Shown one piece after another: positions 54,901-63,003 of a stretch of 64,000 nt of DNA. The DNA lies in contig NZ_CDBR01000105.1 in the NCBI RefSeq assembly GCF_000819685.1, positions 1 through 64,000 on the forward strand, in the 5' to 3' direction. The position numbers were made by a program, and so were the translations under genes. Within the stretch, counting starts at the first letter, position 1. Each line of letters opens with the position of its first letter. Origin of the DNA: Aeromonas allosaccharophila (lineage in GTDB: Bacteria > Pseudomonadota > Gammaproteobacteria > Enterobacterales > Aeromonadaceae). The notes under the pieces are model-generated. The model ran no database searches. It was not told where the DNA came from and saw only the letters and a program-made list of their open reading frames with translations.

Positions 54901-55236
54901 TTATTTTTTGTAAAGCACGCTGAGTGAGTTATCCACCAAGTGCTTGACGATTTCATAGTCTGGATTGTAAGTGGCGAGATTATGTGCCGCGATGGTGACG
55001 GCAGATGCGATCCCGGCTAGACCGGTAATACCGCCAAAGACGCTGGCCCCTGCTGCGGCGATCCGGCCCTTGGTATAGACCCGGCATTTCAGTCCGGCTG
55101 GTTCGATGCTGTTTTCAAGTTTTGTCACAGCGGCGCTCATTCGCCCCGATAGCCCCACGACTTCGAAAGATTTTCGTGCACGGATCAGTGAGGCCAGCTT
55201 GTCAGTACCTAGATCTTCATAAGTCAGTCTTTCCAT
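54901..55236 (-). CDS. Small protein with one hydrophobic hairpin, unknown
   Basis: 111 residues. N-terminal helical part (ERLTYEDLGTDKLASLIRAR) and a Gly/Ala-rich hydrophobic stretch (IAAAGASVFGGITGLAGIAS then AVTIAAHNLATY) that could cross or dip into the membrane. ATG 55236 has AAGGAAAC upstream. Divergent from the XRE regulator, which may control it. Confidence 0.55.
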   Translation of the reverse strand: MERLTYEDLGTDKLASLIRARKSFEVVGLSGRMSAAVTKLENSIEPAGLKCRVYTKGRIAAAGASVFGGITGLAGIASAVTIAAHNLATYNPDYEIVKHLVDNSLSVLYKK

Positions 55237-55359
55237 GTTTTGTTTCCTTGGTCGTGTAGTAAAAGTGTCTTATGGAGCCCACCTGTTGCGAGTTGGTCAC
55301 GATGGTGTATTGGTTGAGGGCCTCGCATCTGTGTCAAATCAGCATCAATTGCCGTTTGT

Positions 55360-55394
55360 GGACTCATTAAGTCTTTAGTCTACCTTTTGAGTCC
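55360..55394. promoter_or_regulatory. Inverted repeat in the 54901/55444 divergent promoter
   Basis: GGACTCA at 55360-55366 and TGAGTCC at 55388-55394 are perfect inverted copies 21 bases apart; AGTC also occurs twice between them. Candidate operator for the adjacent XRE regulator. Confidence 0.5.
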
Positions 55395-55403
55395 TTATCG
55401 TCA

Positions 55404-55445
55404 ATGGGTCCATGGTCAACCATAGAGGTTGACTGGAGGACCCAT
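55404..55445 (+). promoter_or_regulatory. Nested inverted repeat covering the XRE ribosome site
   Basis: ATGGGTCC (55404-55411) pairs with GGACCCAT (55438-55445), and GGTCAACC (55414-55421) with GGTTGACT (55427-55434), around a 5-base loop. The right arm includes part of the GGAGGA ribosome site and the first two bases of the start codon. It can be a protein operator or an mRNA hairpin that hides the start. Confidence 0.65.
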
Positions 55446-55794
55446 GACAGATATCAACCTTGAGCTGTTAGCCAAGAGCGTTGGCAAGGCGATTAGCCAC
55501 AAGCGTACTCAAGCCGGATTCACGCAAGAGCATGTGGCTGAACACCTCAATATCGGGATGGAAGCCATCTCTCGAATGGAGCGAGGAATTGTGGTGCCGA
55601 CCGTGGTGCGGCTGGCGGAGCTCGCTCAACTGTTTGGTTGTGAGCTGGCCGACTTTCTGCGTGAGACCAGTAACCGCCCGACCGAGCAGGGCATTGTGCT
55701 GAGCCAGCAACTGGCTCGGCTCGATGATGCAGACCGAACCCTGTTGCTGGAAACGGTAGAACGGTTGGTGGAGCGGTTGGCGCGTCCCCGCTGA
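55444..55794 (+). CDS. XRE-family helix-turn-helix regulator
   Basis: 116 residues. The HTH_3 domain spans about 10-65 (SVGKAISHKRTQAGFTQEHV, GMEAISRMERGIVVPTVVRL); a helical C-terminus (LDDADRTLLLETVERLVERL) may dimerise. The only plus-strand gene of the 50-59 kb cluster. ATG 55444 has GGAGGA upstream. Dyads over its start and promoter suggest autoregulation; it is the likely local switch of the mobile-element genes. Confidence 0.85.
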   Translation: MTDINLELLAKSVGKAISHKRTQAGFTQEHVAEHLNIGMEAISRMERGIVVPTVVRLAELAQLFGCELADFLRETSNRPTEQGIVLSQQLARLDDADRTLLLETVERLVERLARPR

Positions 55795-56787
55795 TCATCC
55801 GCCATTCACTGGGGAAGGGGATGGGCTCCCTTTCCCCAATTTGTTGGTGAGCGGACTCCTTCTTGGTTGTGGCCTCTGTGGTGTTCTGGTTGCTTGGCTC
55901 TGCGGTGCGGCATGCGAGGTTGTCGCCTCTACACCAGCGTTACCATTCGCCGTCTCGTCGCAGTTGGCTTCGGGATAGAACTCCTCCAACAGCATCGGCA
56001 CCTCTTCATCGATATCCTCAAACTGGCCGTTACGCAGCAACTCACGAGCGGCCTGCTCCATCCGGTCGATGGCCAAGCCTGCCTCTTGGTCACGCTGGGC
56101 GGCCTCCTGCGCCAGCCTGACCGCCTCTGTCAGATTGGTCTCTTCCCGCAAGGTCAAATCTACGTAGTAGACCGGTGTGCGGTAGGACTGGGTAGTGCTC
56201 TTGGCCCGCAGCCGCAGGGTGAGCGGCAGATAGCGGGTATGGCCCCCACTCACTGCCTCCAGGTACTTGAGCCGCGCTGCCAGGGTGCGCACCGAGTTGT
56301 AGCCGGTGGTGCGGAAGATAAAGCTGCCCAGCTCATCCCCTTGCCCCTCCACAAAAAGGTTCAGTCGCCCGTACAGCTTGCAGTCCTGTTGCCCGGCAAA
56401 GGCACAGCGCTCTGGTCCAGAGCAGCTGACCTCCTCCATGCCTTGCGCCCCCACACGTCTTGCCACCTCCCCATTGCCGACACACAGCTGCCTGCCGGTT
56501 TGCCGGTCAAACGCGCTATATTCCGCCCGCAGATTCAAGTCGCTGTCGTTGAACAGCACTCGCACCGGAATAGCGCGGATCTTGGTCTGCTCCTGCCCTT
56601 GGCCACTTTTCTGCGATGAGTAGTGTTGGTGCAAGGGATGGATCAACCATCCCCCCTTTTGTTGTACCTGGGTGGTGAGGGTGAAGCTGTCGTCCTTCTC
56701 CGGTACCCACTTATCCTGTTTTTGCACCAGCTTGCCGATGCAGATCCGCCCGATCACGGGCGGCGTAATCGCCAGTCCTTTGATCAT
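55795..56787 (-). CDS. Gp3-like/'hydrolase or metal-binding' mobile-element protein
   Basis: 330 residues. A Cys-containing core (EEVSCSGPERCAFAGQQDCK then LYGRLNLFVEGQGDELGSFI) is followed by RTTGYNSVRTLAARLKYLEA, a pattern of the Gp3-like family (recombination directionality factor-like) often found next to YqaJ exonucleases. The C-terminus is a Pro/Arg/Ser-rich disordered tail. ATG overlaps the YqaJ stop by 4 bases. A role in DNA recombination is inferred from company. Confidence 0.65.
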   Translation of the reverse strand: MIKGLAITPPVIGRICIGKLVQKQDKWVPEKDDSFTLTTQVQQKGGWLIHPLHQHYSSQKSGQGQEQTKIRAIPVRVLFNDSDLNLRAEYSAFDRQTGRQLCVGNGEVARRVGAQGMEEVSCSGPERCAFAGQQDCKLYGRLNLFVEGQGDELGSFIFRTTGYNSVRTLAARLKYLEAVSGGHTRYLPLTLRLRAKSTTQSYRTPVYYVDLTLREETNLTEAVRLAQEAAQRDQEAGLAIDRMEQAARELLRNGQFEDIDEEVPMLLEEFYPEANCDETANGNAGVEATTSHAAPQSQATRTPQRPQPRRSPLTNKLGKGSPSPSPVNGG

Positions 56788-57773
56788 GGTGTTTGCCTCA
56801 AGGGTTGAATGGTGAAACGGCGCACGCCGGGCACCGGTTTGACGTAGCGGGTGAGCAGGTCGGGATGATCCTGACCGAGCTTATCCAGATCCGGTGCCAG
56901 CCGGTCTTTACTGCGCTTCCAGGTGATCTTGCCATCGGCAAACAACCCGGCTGTCGCGTCACCCAAAGTGGCTTGCAACCGCTGCTTGAGCTGCGACTCC
57001 TGCAGCTCGACGGCGTCCTTTTGCTCGCGCAATCGCAGCAGCTCGCCAAACAGCTGGTTGAACTCGGGGGAATCGGAGAGATCCACCGTCTGGCCATCGT
57101 CATGCGGAAACAGCCAGCTCAGGGCATTGGCGGCATCACTGGAGCCATCAGGCTCTGGCTGCTGGTCTTGTTGCACCATCTGCCAGAACTGCGCTTCCCG
57201 CTCGGTGAGATCTTGGATCTTCTCCTCATCGCGCTCGATGCGGTAAATCCGAAAATCCTGGCCGCCGATGAGCACTGCCACCTCAGCCCAGGCATGGCCA
57301 GTGACGGCCAGCTGATGCAGCACCTGACACTGGTAAGCCACCGGCACTCCTTCCTCCCACAGGGGGGCGCTGTGATAGCTGGCGGTCTTGATCTCCAGAA
57401 TGCCCGGTCCATCAGGATGGCCTACTACCTCCCGGTCGAGGTTGGCGAGCATGAAGGGTTGCTCGGGGTGTTGCAGCACTGCATTGACCCGGCGAACACG
57501 AAAGCCAGTGCGTTTGGCATAGACCTGCGCCAAGACCGGTTCCAGCTCGATGCCCCACAGCACCGCTTCCTTGTGGGAGATATCTTCCGGCTCCTTGCGA
57601 CCGGTCTTTTCCAGCCACAGGCTGAGCGGACATTTGTAGGGGGAGAGCCCCACTGCCACGGCGGCATCGGAGGAGCCAATGCCGAGTTTGCGGATAGCGA
57701 GCCACTGCTCGCGGGTTAAATGGGTAGTGGAGGCCAGCCGCAGGGCTTGGCCGTATTTGGCTTTTGATTTCAT
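56784..57773 (-). CDS. YqaJ/lambda-exonuclease-family recombinase nuclease
   Basis: 329 residues. The N-terminal nuclease domain has GIGSSDAAVAVGLSPYKCPL, AVLWGIELEPVLAQVYAKRT and the catalytic PGILEIKTASYHS (D/ExK core), which define YqaJ exonucleases that resect double-strand ends for annealing. The C-terminal 130 residues are a coiled-coil region (RLREQKDAVELQESQLKQRL) and a basic tail. No RecT/Bet annealing protein is adjacent by sequence; the DUF932 or Gp3-like neighbour may complement it. ATG 57773 has AAAAAGGAG upstream. Confidence 0.88.
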   Translation of the reverse strand: MKSKAKYGQALRLASTTHLTREQWLAIRKLGIGSSDAAVAVGLSPYKCPLSLWLEKTGRKEPEDISHKEAVLWGIELEPVLAQVYAKRTGFRVRRVNAVLQHPEQPFMLANLDREVVGHPDGPGILEIKTASYHSAPLWEEGVPVAYQCQVLHQLAVTGHAWAEVAVLIGGQDFRIYRIERDEEKIQDLTEREAQFWQMVQQDQQPEPDGSSDAANALSWLFPHDDGQTVDLSDSPEFNQLFGELLRLREQKDAVELQESQLKQRLQATLGDATAGLFADGKITWKRSKDRLAPDLDKLGQDHPDLLTRYVKPVPGVRRFTIQPLRQTP

Positions 57774-57806
57774 GACGACTCCTTTTTGACGGCATAAATG
57801 GCAACG

Positions 57807-57832
57807 CCCGGATTGGCATGCGCCAGTCCGGG
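57807..57832 (-). promoter_or_regulatory. 5' hairpin leader of the YqaJ gene
   Basis: CCCGGA-T-TGGC / GCCA-G-TCCGGG stem with loop ATGC, 34 bp after the DUF932 stop and followed by TTGCCATTTATGCC and AAAAAGGAG before ATG 57773. Confidence 0.6.
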
Positions 57833-57867
57833 TGAGTTCGTTATGCGGTTTGAATGGGGAAGAGGAA

Positions 57868-58818
57868 TTACTGCAGCAGAGTGAGTGCCTGATTCAGGGC
57901 TTGGGATTTGAGTTGGGCACCCTGACCAAACCAGGCGGAATCGAGCCGGTGATCCTGGCTGCGGGCACGGCGATGGTGATCCACGTATTCGGTGACCGCA
58001 TTGACCAACCCCCAGGCGGTATTGCGGGAGCTGGCAAGCTCTGAGCCCATGCCTGCGCCCTGATAGAGCTCATGCAGCCGTTGTACCGGCTTGGTGAGGA
58101 TGATGTTCTCCTCATCCAGCGGTTGCGCCAACAGGGCGCTGAAAAAGCGTAGTGCCTCTTCGGGGGCCACGGGCCGCTGTGCCAGTGCCTTGGTCTGTGC
58201 CTTGAACTCATCCCAATGGGAGAGTCCCAGCCCGAGGGACTCTTTGACCGCTGCCGCGTCGAACTGAGTGGAGTGGGGCACCTTGATGGCACCGGTAGCA
58301 CCGCGCAGTGCCATCTGCAGGGTGTTGTTGCAGACTACTCGCAGCGAGGTGAACTGCGCCGTGGTGCAGAGTGTGCCGTCGCAGCTGGTTGCCAGCAGCA
58401 GATAGGACTTTACCAAGTCATTGCCTTTGAGTTTTAGGTCCTGGCCGGTCTTAGCCAGTGCCCACAGCTTGCGGCCTCCTTTGAGCGAGCCCGCGGTCTC
58501 CAGCTCAAAACCACCGGCTTCCACTAGGTCTTGATAGAAGTGCAGCACCTCGTGAGGCTGTACCACGTTATAGCGACGAGAGACGACGGATAGAGGCTCC
58601 AGATTATCAGAGCGGTACAAAACCTTGCTGTCTGAATAAGGGCGAATATGGAGTGCATCGGAGACGACGTTAAACATTACGTCACTCTGCTCAATAGTCC
58701 AATTCATCCCGGCAGCCTGTAGCCAGATATCTAGGGACTGTTGCGGGGGCAAAACATTGCCAAGGCCATGCCAAGGGGTTTGGCCGGTATAGGCCATGGT
58801 GTCGATTAGGTGAGCCAT
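57868..58818 (-). CDS. DUF932-family mobile-element protein
   Basis: 316 residues. MAHLIDTMAYTGQTPWHGLG, then LSVVSRRYNVVQPHEVLHFY and GRKLWALAKTG are the DUF932 signatures; the family is widespread on plasmids and integrative elements beside recombination genes. Function is unknown. ATG 58818 follows TTGGAGGAG. A weak hairpin plus TGCATTTCA leader lies upstream (58842-58857). The gap 58819-58960 holds no gene. Confidence 0.88.
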   Translation of the reverse strand: MAHLIDTMAYTGQTPWHGLGNVLPPQQSLDIWLQAAGMNWTIEQSDVMFNVVSDALHIRPYSDSKVLYRSDNLEPLSVVSRRYNVVQPHEVLHFYQDLVEAGGFELETAGSLKGGRKLWALAKTGQDLKLKGNDLVKSYLLLATSCDGTLCTTAQFTSLRVVCNNTLQMALRGATGAIKVPHSTQFDAAAVKESLGLGLSHWDEFKAQTKALAQRPVAPEEALRFFSALLAQPLDEENIILTKPVQRLHELYQGAGMGSELASSRNTAWGLVNAVTEYVDHHRRARSQDHRLDSAWFGQGAQLKSQALNQALTLLQ

Positions 58819-58960
58819 ATCTCCTCCAAGAATTGTGAAATGCAGACATCAGCCTGCTAACTCATGGGGGTGATGTAGGTTTGAAAGATTATTGAATAGG
58901 ATTCATTTGCCATTAAATGCTCATTATTTCAAGGGGCGTTACAGCATAATGGTGTTGTGC

Positions 58961-58997
58961 AATGAACTGCGCTGGAGGGGTACGGAGAGGGGTACGA
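58961..58997 (+). repeat. Integrase arm-type repeat, right copy
   Basis: CTGCGCTGGAGGGGTACGG then AGAGGGGTAC, the counterpart of 16968-17004 with few changes. It directly abuts the right attachment repeat. Confidence 0.6.
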
Positions 58998-59001
58998 GGC
59001 C

Positions 59002-59096
59002 AAAACGACCAAGGGGTTAGCACCATTATGATGCTAACCCCTTGTTTTGTATGGCGCTCCCGACTGGAGTCGAACCAGTGGCCTGTCCCTTAGGAG
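59002..59096. repeat. Right attachment-site repeat
   Basis: Direct repeat of 16757-16851 (distance 42,245 bp). It spans the tRNA terminator hairpin and the 3' 45 bases of tRNA-Arg(CCU). The tRNA is intact on this side, so this is the tRNA-proximal junction of the island. Confidence 0.92.
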
Positions 59097-59128
59097 GGGA
59101 CCGCTCTATCCTACTGAGCTACGGGAGC
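59052..59128 (-). tRNA. tRNA-Arg (anticodon CCU)
   Basis: 77 bases with encoded CCA. Acceptor GCTCCCG/CGGGAGC, D-stem GCTC/GAGC, anticodon stem GTCCC/GGGAC with loop CTCCTAA (anticodon CCT), T-loop TTCGACTC. It reads AGG codons. It is the integration site of the island to its left. Confidence 0.96.
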
Positions 59129-59178
59129 TGTGTGGCGGGCATTATACAAGAAGCAACTCCCTTTTAAACCCTTGATTC

Positions 59179-60333
59179 TTATTCCAATACTGCCAAATCC
59201 CCATTCTGGATGTTAAACGGCGAATATTTGTTCTGACTGCTGATGATGGCGCCATCGTCGAAGACCTGTACCACCTCGAACAGGCCGTCGGCCGGGTTGC
59301 GCATCATGCGCGACTTGCCGTAGGGGTCGATGAAGTCGGCGTTGTGCTGGATGCGGAACTGATCGCCAAGCTTGACGCCGTTGCGCCGGCCGAGATTGAT
59401 GTAGGGGCCGCGTTCGTTTTGGCCGACCACCCGGGCGGTGACCGGGGCGCAGGTGAGCTGGGCCACCAGATCCTGAGCGGCTTGTTGCAACTGGTAGTTG
59501 ACCTCTTGGCCATAGCTTGACTGCCAGAACTGGCCGCTGCTGCTGCCTACCTGATCCCGCTTGCCAAAGGTCCAGGTGGCACGTCCTTCGTAAACCTTAC
59601 GGTTGATCAGACTGCCGTTGATGCCGTCGAACAGGTAGAGCTGCATGCGAAAGTTGCGCACCGGATCCTCATACCAGCTGGTCAGCTGGTTGCCCTGCGG
59701 CTCGATGGAGAGATCGTCGATGCTGCCGAGCACCAGATACTGGCTGTCGGTACGCAGGCTGAGCGCCTTGATCTCCTCGAGGGCGCTGCGATCCCCCTGT
59801 TGCAGATGGAGCGGATCGATGCGCAGGTTTTCATCCAGCCACTGGCGCACCGCGACCCCTTGCGGGGCGTTGGCGAGGGTTTCGAACAGTCGGCGCGAGA
59901 GGTTTTCCGGCATGTCGTCCATAGCGCCATAGCTGGCCTGATCCGGATAGCGCATCCGCAGCCTGACCAGTGTCAAATCCTTGGCGAAGTGCTGGGTCTG
60001 GCAGATCTGGCGCTCAGCCTGAATATCGGCCACCAGGGTGATGTACATGCGGCCGTTGCGCACCTCTTCCCGCTTGAGCCGGTACTGGCGAATATCGCCG
60101 CCGGAGCGGATCTGGATCTGCTCGGAGCGCAGGCTGCCATTTTCCAGACGCTGGACGCTGGAAACCGCTGCGCCGCTTGCCAGCAGGGCCTGACGCAGGG
60201 CATCGCGGGTTGCCTGCTCGCGGGCATAGACTTCATCGCCCCCCAGAATGGCGGCGCTGCCCTGTGCTTCGATAAGCTCGGCGCGGGCGCTCAGGCTGGC
60301 CAGCAGCAGGGTTAACAGCAGCGGTAATTTCAT
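59179..60333 (-). CDS. flgT: Flagellar assembly protein FlgT
   Basis: 384 residues. Signal peptide ending SARAE near 19, then three domains; ATRDALRQALLASGAAVSSV at the N-terminal domain and RVVGQNERGPYINLGRRNGV with the C-terminal barrel match FlgT, which forms the H-ring around the polar-flagellum basal body. ATG 60333 has AAGGTATC upstream. Divergent from flgO-flgP, the standard arrangement in Vibrio and Aeromonas. Confidence 0.92.
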   Translation of the reverse strand: MKLPLLLTLLLASLSARAELIEAQGSAAILGGDEVYAREQATRDALRQALLASGAAVSSVQRLENGSLRSEQIQIRSGGDIRQYRLKREEVRNGRMYITLVADIQAERQICQTQHFAKDLTLVRLRMRYPDQASYGAMDDMPENLSRRLFETLANAPQGVAVRQWLDENLRIDPLHLQQGDRSALEEIKALSLRTDSQYLVLGSIDDLSIEPQGNQLTSWYEDPVRNFRMQLYLFDGINGSLINRKVYEGRATWTFGKRDQVGSSSGQFWQSSYGQEVNYQLQQAAQDLVAQLTCAPVTARVVGQNERGPYINLGRRNGVKLGDQFRIQHNADFIDPYGKSRMMRNPADGLFEVVQVFDDGAIISSQNKYSPFNIQNGDLAVLE

Positions 60334-60540
60334 AACAGATACCTTGAGTTGGCGGGCAGCCGCGCCATTTTTGAGGAAATGGCGCCCGCTGGCCGACATG
60401 GATCACAACACTTGCCGGGTGGCAGCGCACGCTGGCGCTGACAATGACCATTAAAAAGCAAGAATCATGCCTCATTCCCGGCTCAAGCTTTGTCCGGCGC
60501 GTCCGATAATAAGTCAGGTGCAGATACAGGAAAGGTATCC

Positions 60541-61161
60541 ATGAACAAACTCATCACGGCGTTGGCGCTCGCCCTGGCATTGGCCGGATGCGGCTCCGAC
60601 CCTATCAATCGGGATCAGGGTGACCCCCGCCAGGCGGCGCAGGGGATGGAGCTCAACTGGCTGGTGGCGCGCATGACCGATCAGCTGATGGAGCGCAAAT
60701 CGCTGACCACCCTGACCGAACCCATAGCAGTGGCTTCCTTTGTCGATCTCGATACCCTGCAGGATACCAACTGGATGGGGCAACAGATTGAAGAGAGCTT
60801 TATCTACGAGCTGAACCGCCGCGGCGAGGTGGTGGTGGACTTCAAGCTGACCGGCAGCATCAAGGTGACGCCGCAGGGGGATTTCGTGCTGAGCCGCAAC
60901 TACAAGGATCTCTCTTCCCGTTTGCCTATCTCTCGCATTCTGGTCGGCACTTTCAGCCGCAACAGCAAGGGGATCCTGGTCAACGCCCGTGTTATCGACA
61001 TGCGCACCAAGATGGTGGAGACCACGGCCCAGAGCCTGATCCCGCAACAATATCTGTTCGGTGCCAACAACTCGTTTGGCCGGGCATCGATCAATCGCGG
61101 TTATCTGATGCGTGACAGTCAGGCCAGACCGGGTGGCCATCTGGTCAACCTGACCCCATGA
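60541..61161 (+). CDS. flgO: Flagellar outer-membrane lipoprotein FlgO
   Basis: 206 residues. Lipobox LAGC (Cys 17). The body (EPIAVASFVDLDTLQDTNWM, GQQIEESFIYELNRRGEVVV, LPISRILVGTFSRNSKGILV) matches FlgO, needed for full polar motility. ATG 60541 has AGGAAAGG upstream. 10 bp before flgP. Confidence 0.93.
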   Translation: MNKLITALALALALAGCGSDPINRDQGDPRQAAQGMELNWLVARMTDQLMERKSLTTLTEPIAVASFVDLDTLQDTNWMGQQIEESFIYELNRRGEVVVDFKLTGSIKVTPQGDFVLSRNYKDLSSRLPISRILVGTFSRNSKGILVNARVIDMRTKMVETTAQSLIPQQYLFGANNSFGRASINRGYLMRDSQARPGGHLVNLTP

Positions 61162-61171
61162 GGAGCGAATC

Positions 61172-61597
61172 ATGAAAATCCTGTTTGGTTGCCTGTTGGC
61201 ACTCTTGCTCACCGGTTGCAGCTACAACCGGGTGGTGGATTACACCCAGGGTGGCAAGCCCGATGATTTTCCGGTGCTCAAGGCGGTGGGGTATGCGGTG
61301 ATCGACATCCAGCCCGGCCCCTCCCAGTCTGAGAAGATGCTGCAAGCCATTCGCGCCTCCAAGATGGATGCCTATCGCGAGCTGGCCGAGCAGCTCAATG
61401 GCCAGCAGGTGCGCGGCCAGAGCAGCTACCGCGATCTGACCCAGACCTCCAACTCGCTGGATGTGTCGGTGGCGGGTGTGGTGCGCGGTGCTCGGGTGGT
61501 TGCCTCCTATCCGCGCGGCAACACCTATGCCACCGAGATGGAGCTCGATACCCGCGCCCTCTACAACATCAACCAGCTGATGGCCGGTCAGTTCTGA
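61172..61597 (+). CDS. flgP: Flagellar lipoprotein FlgP
   Basis: 141 residues. Lipobox LTGC (Cys 16), then LKAVGYAVIDIQPGPSQSEK and SKMDAYRELAEQLNGQQVRG, the LPP20/FlgP signature. FlgP forms basal disks under the outer membrane in relatives. ATG 61172 has GAGGAG upstream. Confidence 0.93.
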   Translation: MKILFGCLLALLLTGCSYNRVVDYTQGGKPDDFPVLKAVGYAVIDIQPGPSQSEKMLQAIRASKMDAYRELAEQLNGQQVRGQSSYRDLTQTSNSLDVSVAGVVRGARVVASYPRGNTYATEMELDTRALYNINQLMAGQF

Positions 61598-61630
61598 GTT
61601 GATGGGCCTGCCATGAAAACAGGCATCAAA

Positions 61631-61661
61631 ACAAAAGGCGAGCAGGGTGCTCGCCTTTTGT
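61631..61661. terminator. Bidirectional terminator between flgP and pheA
   Basis: ACAAAAGGCGAGCA/TGCTCGCCTTTTGT, a 14-bp perfect inverted repeat with a 3-base loop, giving A- and T-runs on both strands. Confidence 0.92.
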
Positions 61662-61674
61662 CGTTCTGGGCTGG

Positions 61675-62847
61675 TTAGCTCCCCATCAGTACCGGCGGCA
61701 CTGCGGTGGGTTTCACATCCTCACTCGGGTAGCAGCCAAGCACCTTGATATAGCGGGTGATCTTGGTCAGCTCCACCAATGCGGCCTGCATCGCCGGGGT
61801 CTGCAGGTTGGCGGAGACATCGAGATAGAACATCTCTTCCCACGGGTTGCCCTGCACCGGACGGGACTCCAGCTTGGTCATGTTGATCTCGTGGCTACGC
61901 AGTACCAGCAGCGCCTCGACCAGCGAACCCGGCTTCTGGGAGGTAGACATGATGAGGGTGGTCTTGGCCGGGATCTGCGGCGCCACGTCGATGGGCTTGC
62001 GCGCCACCACGATAAAGCGGCTGTAGTTCTCTTTCTGGTTGGCGAGCTGCTCGGCTAGCACATCCAAACCATACAGTTCGCCACCGGCGGCGCTGCCGAT
62101 GGCCGCGGCCTCCGGGCTGGCCAGTTCCTTCACCTTCATCATGGCGCTGGAGGAGGAGTCGCAGATCTCGTGACGCGCCCCTTCCAGCTTGCTCAGGTAG
62201 TGGGAGCACTGCTGGAACACCTGCGGGTGGGCATAGAAGGTCTTGATACGGCTCAGCTCGGTCGGCACGGCGGTGAGGATACAGTGCTCGATGGGGTAGG
62301 TGAGCTCGCCAACGATGGAGAGGCTGGTGTGCTGCATCACGTCATAGACTTCGTTGATGGAGCCCGAGCTGGTGTTTTCGATGGGCAGCACGCCAAAGGC
62401 GGCGCGGCCCGACTCCACCGCATCCAGCACTTCGCGGAAATTCTGGCAGTTCACCTCGATCACCTGATCCTTGTAGCGCGCCAGATATTTGCGGGCGGCA
62501 AGGCTGGAGTAGGAACCGCGCGGCCCCAGATAGGCGACGCTGGTCATCGGCTCCTGCTGCTCCGGGTTGAGCAGGCTCTGTAGATAAGCCTGCTGGGAGA
62601 GTACCGAGTCCTCGATGATGGTGTGGTAGATGCGGGTGATGTACTGGGCATCCAGCCCCAGCACGCGCCCTTTCTGGATCAGGGCGACCAGCAGCTCCTG
62701 CTCCCGCTGGTGGTCACGGATGGGGCGCGGGTTGGCCTGTTTGGCACGGGCCACCTCGATGCTGAGGGTCTTGCGTTTCGCCAGCAGGGCAAGCAGCTCC
62801 TGATCCAACCGGGTGATGTCTTGTCTGATCTCGTCGAGCGTTGCCAT
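61675..62847 (-). CDS. pheA: Chorismate mutase/prephenate dehydratase
   Basis: 390 residues. Chorismate mutase at 1-90 (LDEIRQDITRLDQELLALLA, KRKTLSIEVARAK), prephenate dehydratase at about 105-285 (VAYLGPRGSYSSLAARKYLA, LPIENTSSGSINEVYDVM, KENYSRFIVVARK) and the ACT domain with GSLVEALLVLR and KLESRP for phenylalanine feedback. The usual TRF catalytic motif reads SRF. It catalyses the first two committed steps of phenylalanine synthesis. Preceded by a Phe-rich leader peptide and attenuator. Confidence 0.96.
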   Translation of the reverse strand: MATLDEIRQDITRLDQELLALLAKRKTLSIEVARAKQANPRPIRDHQREQELLVALIQKGRVLGLDAQYITRIYHTIIEDSVLSQQAYLQSLLNPEQQEPMTSVAYLGPRGSYSSLAARKYLARYKDQVIEVNCQNFREVLDAVESGRAAFGVLPIENTSSGSINEVYDVMQHTSLSIVGELTYPIEHCILTAVPTELSRIKTFYAHPQVFQQCSHYLSKLEGARHEICDSSSSAMMKVKELASPEAAAIGSAAGGELYGLDVLAEQLANQKENYSRFIVVARKPIDVAPQIPAKTTLIMSTSQKPGSLVEALLVLRSHEINMTKLESRPVQGNPWEEMFYLDVSANLQTPAMQAALVELTKITRYIKVLGCYPSEDVKPTAVPPVLMGS

Positions 62848-62885
62848 GATTGTTCCCTATCCAAGTAATCGATTGATATTAATGC

Positions 62886-62912
62886 AAAAAAAAGCCTCCG
62901 CTAGGGGAGGCT
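62886..62912 (-). terminator. pheA attenuator terminator
   Basis: On the minus strand AGCCTCC/GGAGGCT with a 6-base loop, followed by eight T. It lies between the leader peptide and pheA. AGAAAGCAAAG downstream of the leader can pair with the CTTTGCTTTCT inside the Phe codons, the alternative structure. Confidence 0.9.
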
Positions 62913-62955
62913 CGATTCGTCTTTGCTTTCTGCTCACACGACGACAGGCCTTCCC

Positions 62956-63003
62956 TCAAGCGGGCCGGATAAACGAGAAAGCAAAGAAGAATGTTGGCTG
63001 CAT
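62956..63003 (-). CDS. pheL: pheA leader peptide
   Basis: 15 residues, MQPTFFFAFSFIRPA, with five Phe codons. Stalling of the ribosome at these codons when Phe-tRNA is scarce would favour readthrough into pheA. It is too short for routine gene finding but the context makes it clear. Confidence 0.92.
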   Translation of the reverse strand: MQPTFFFAFSFIRPA

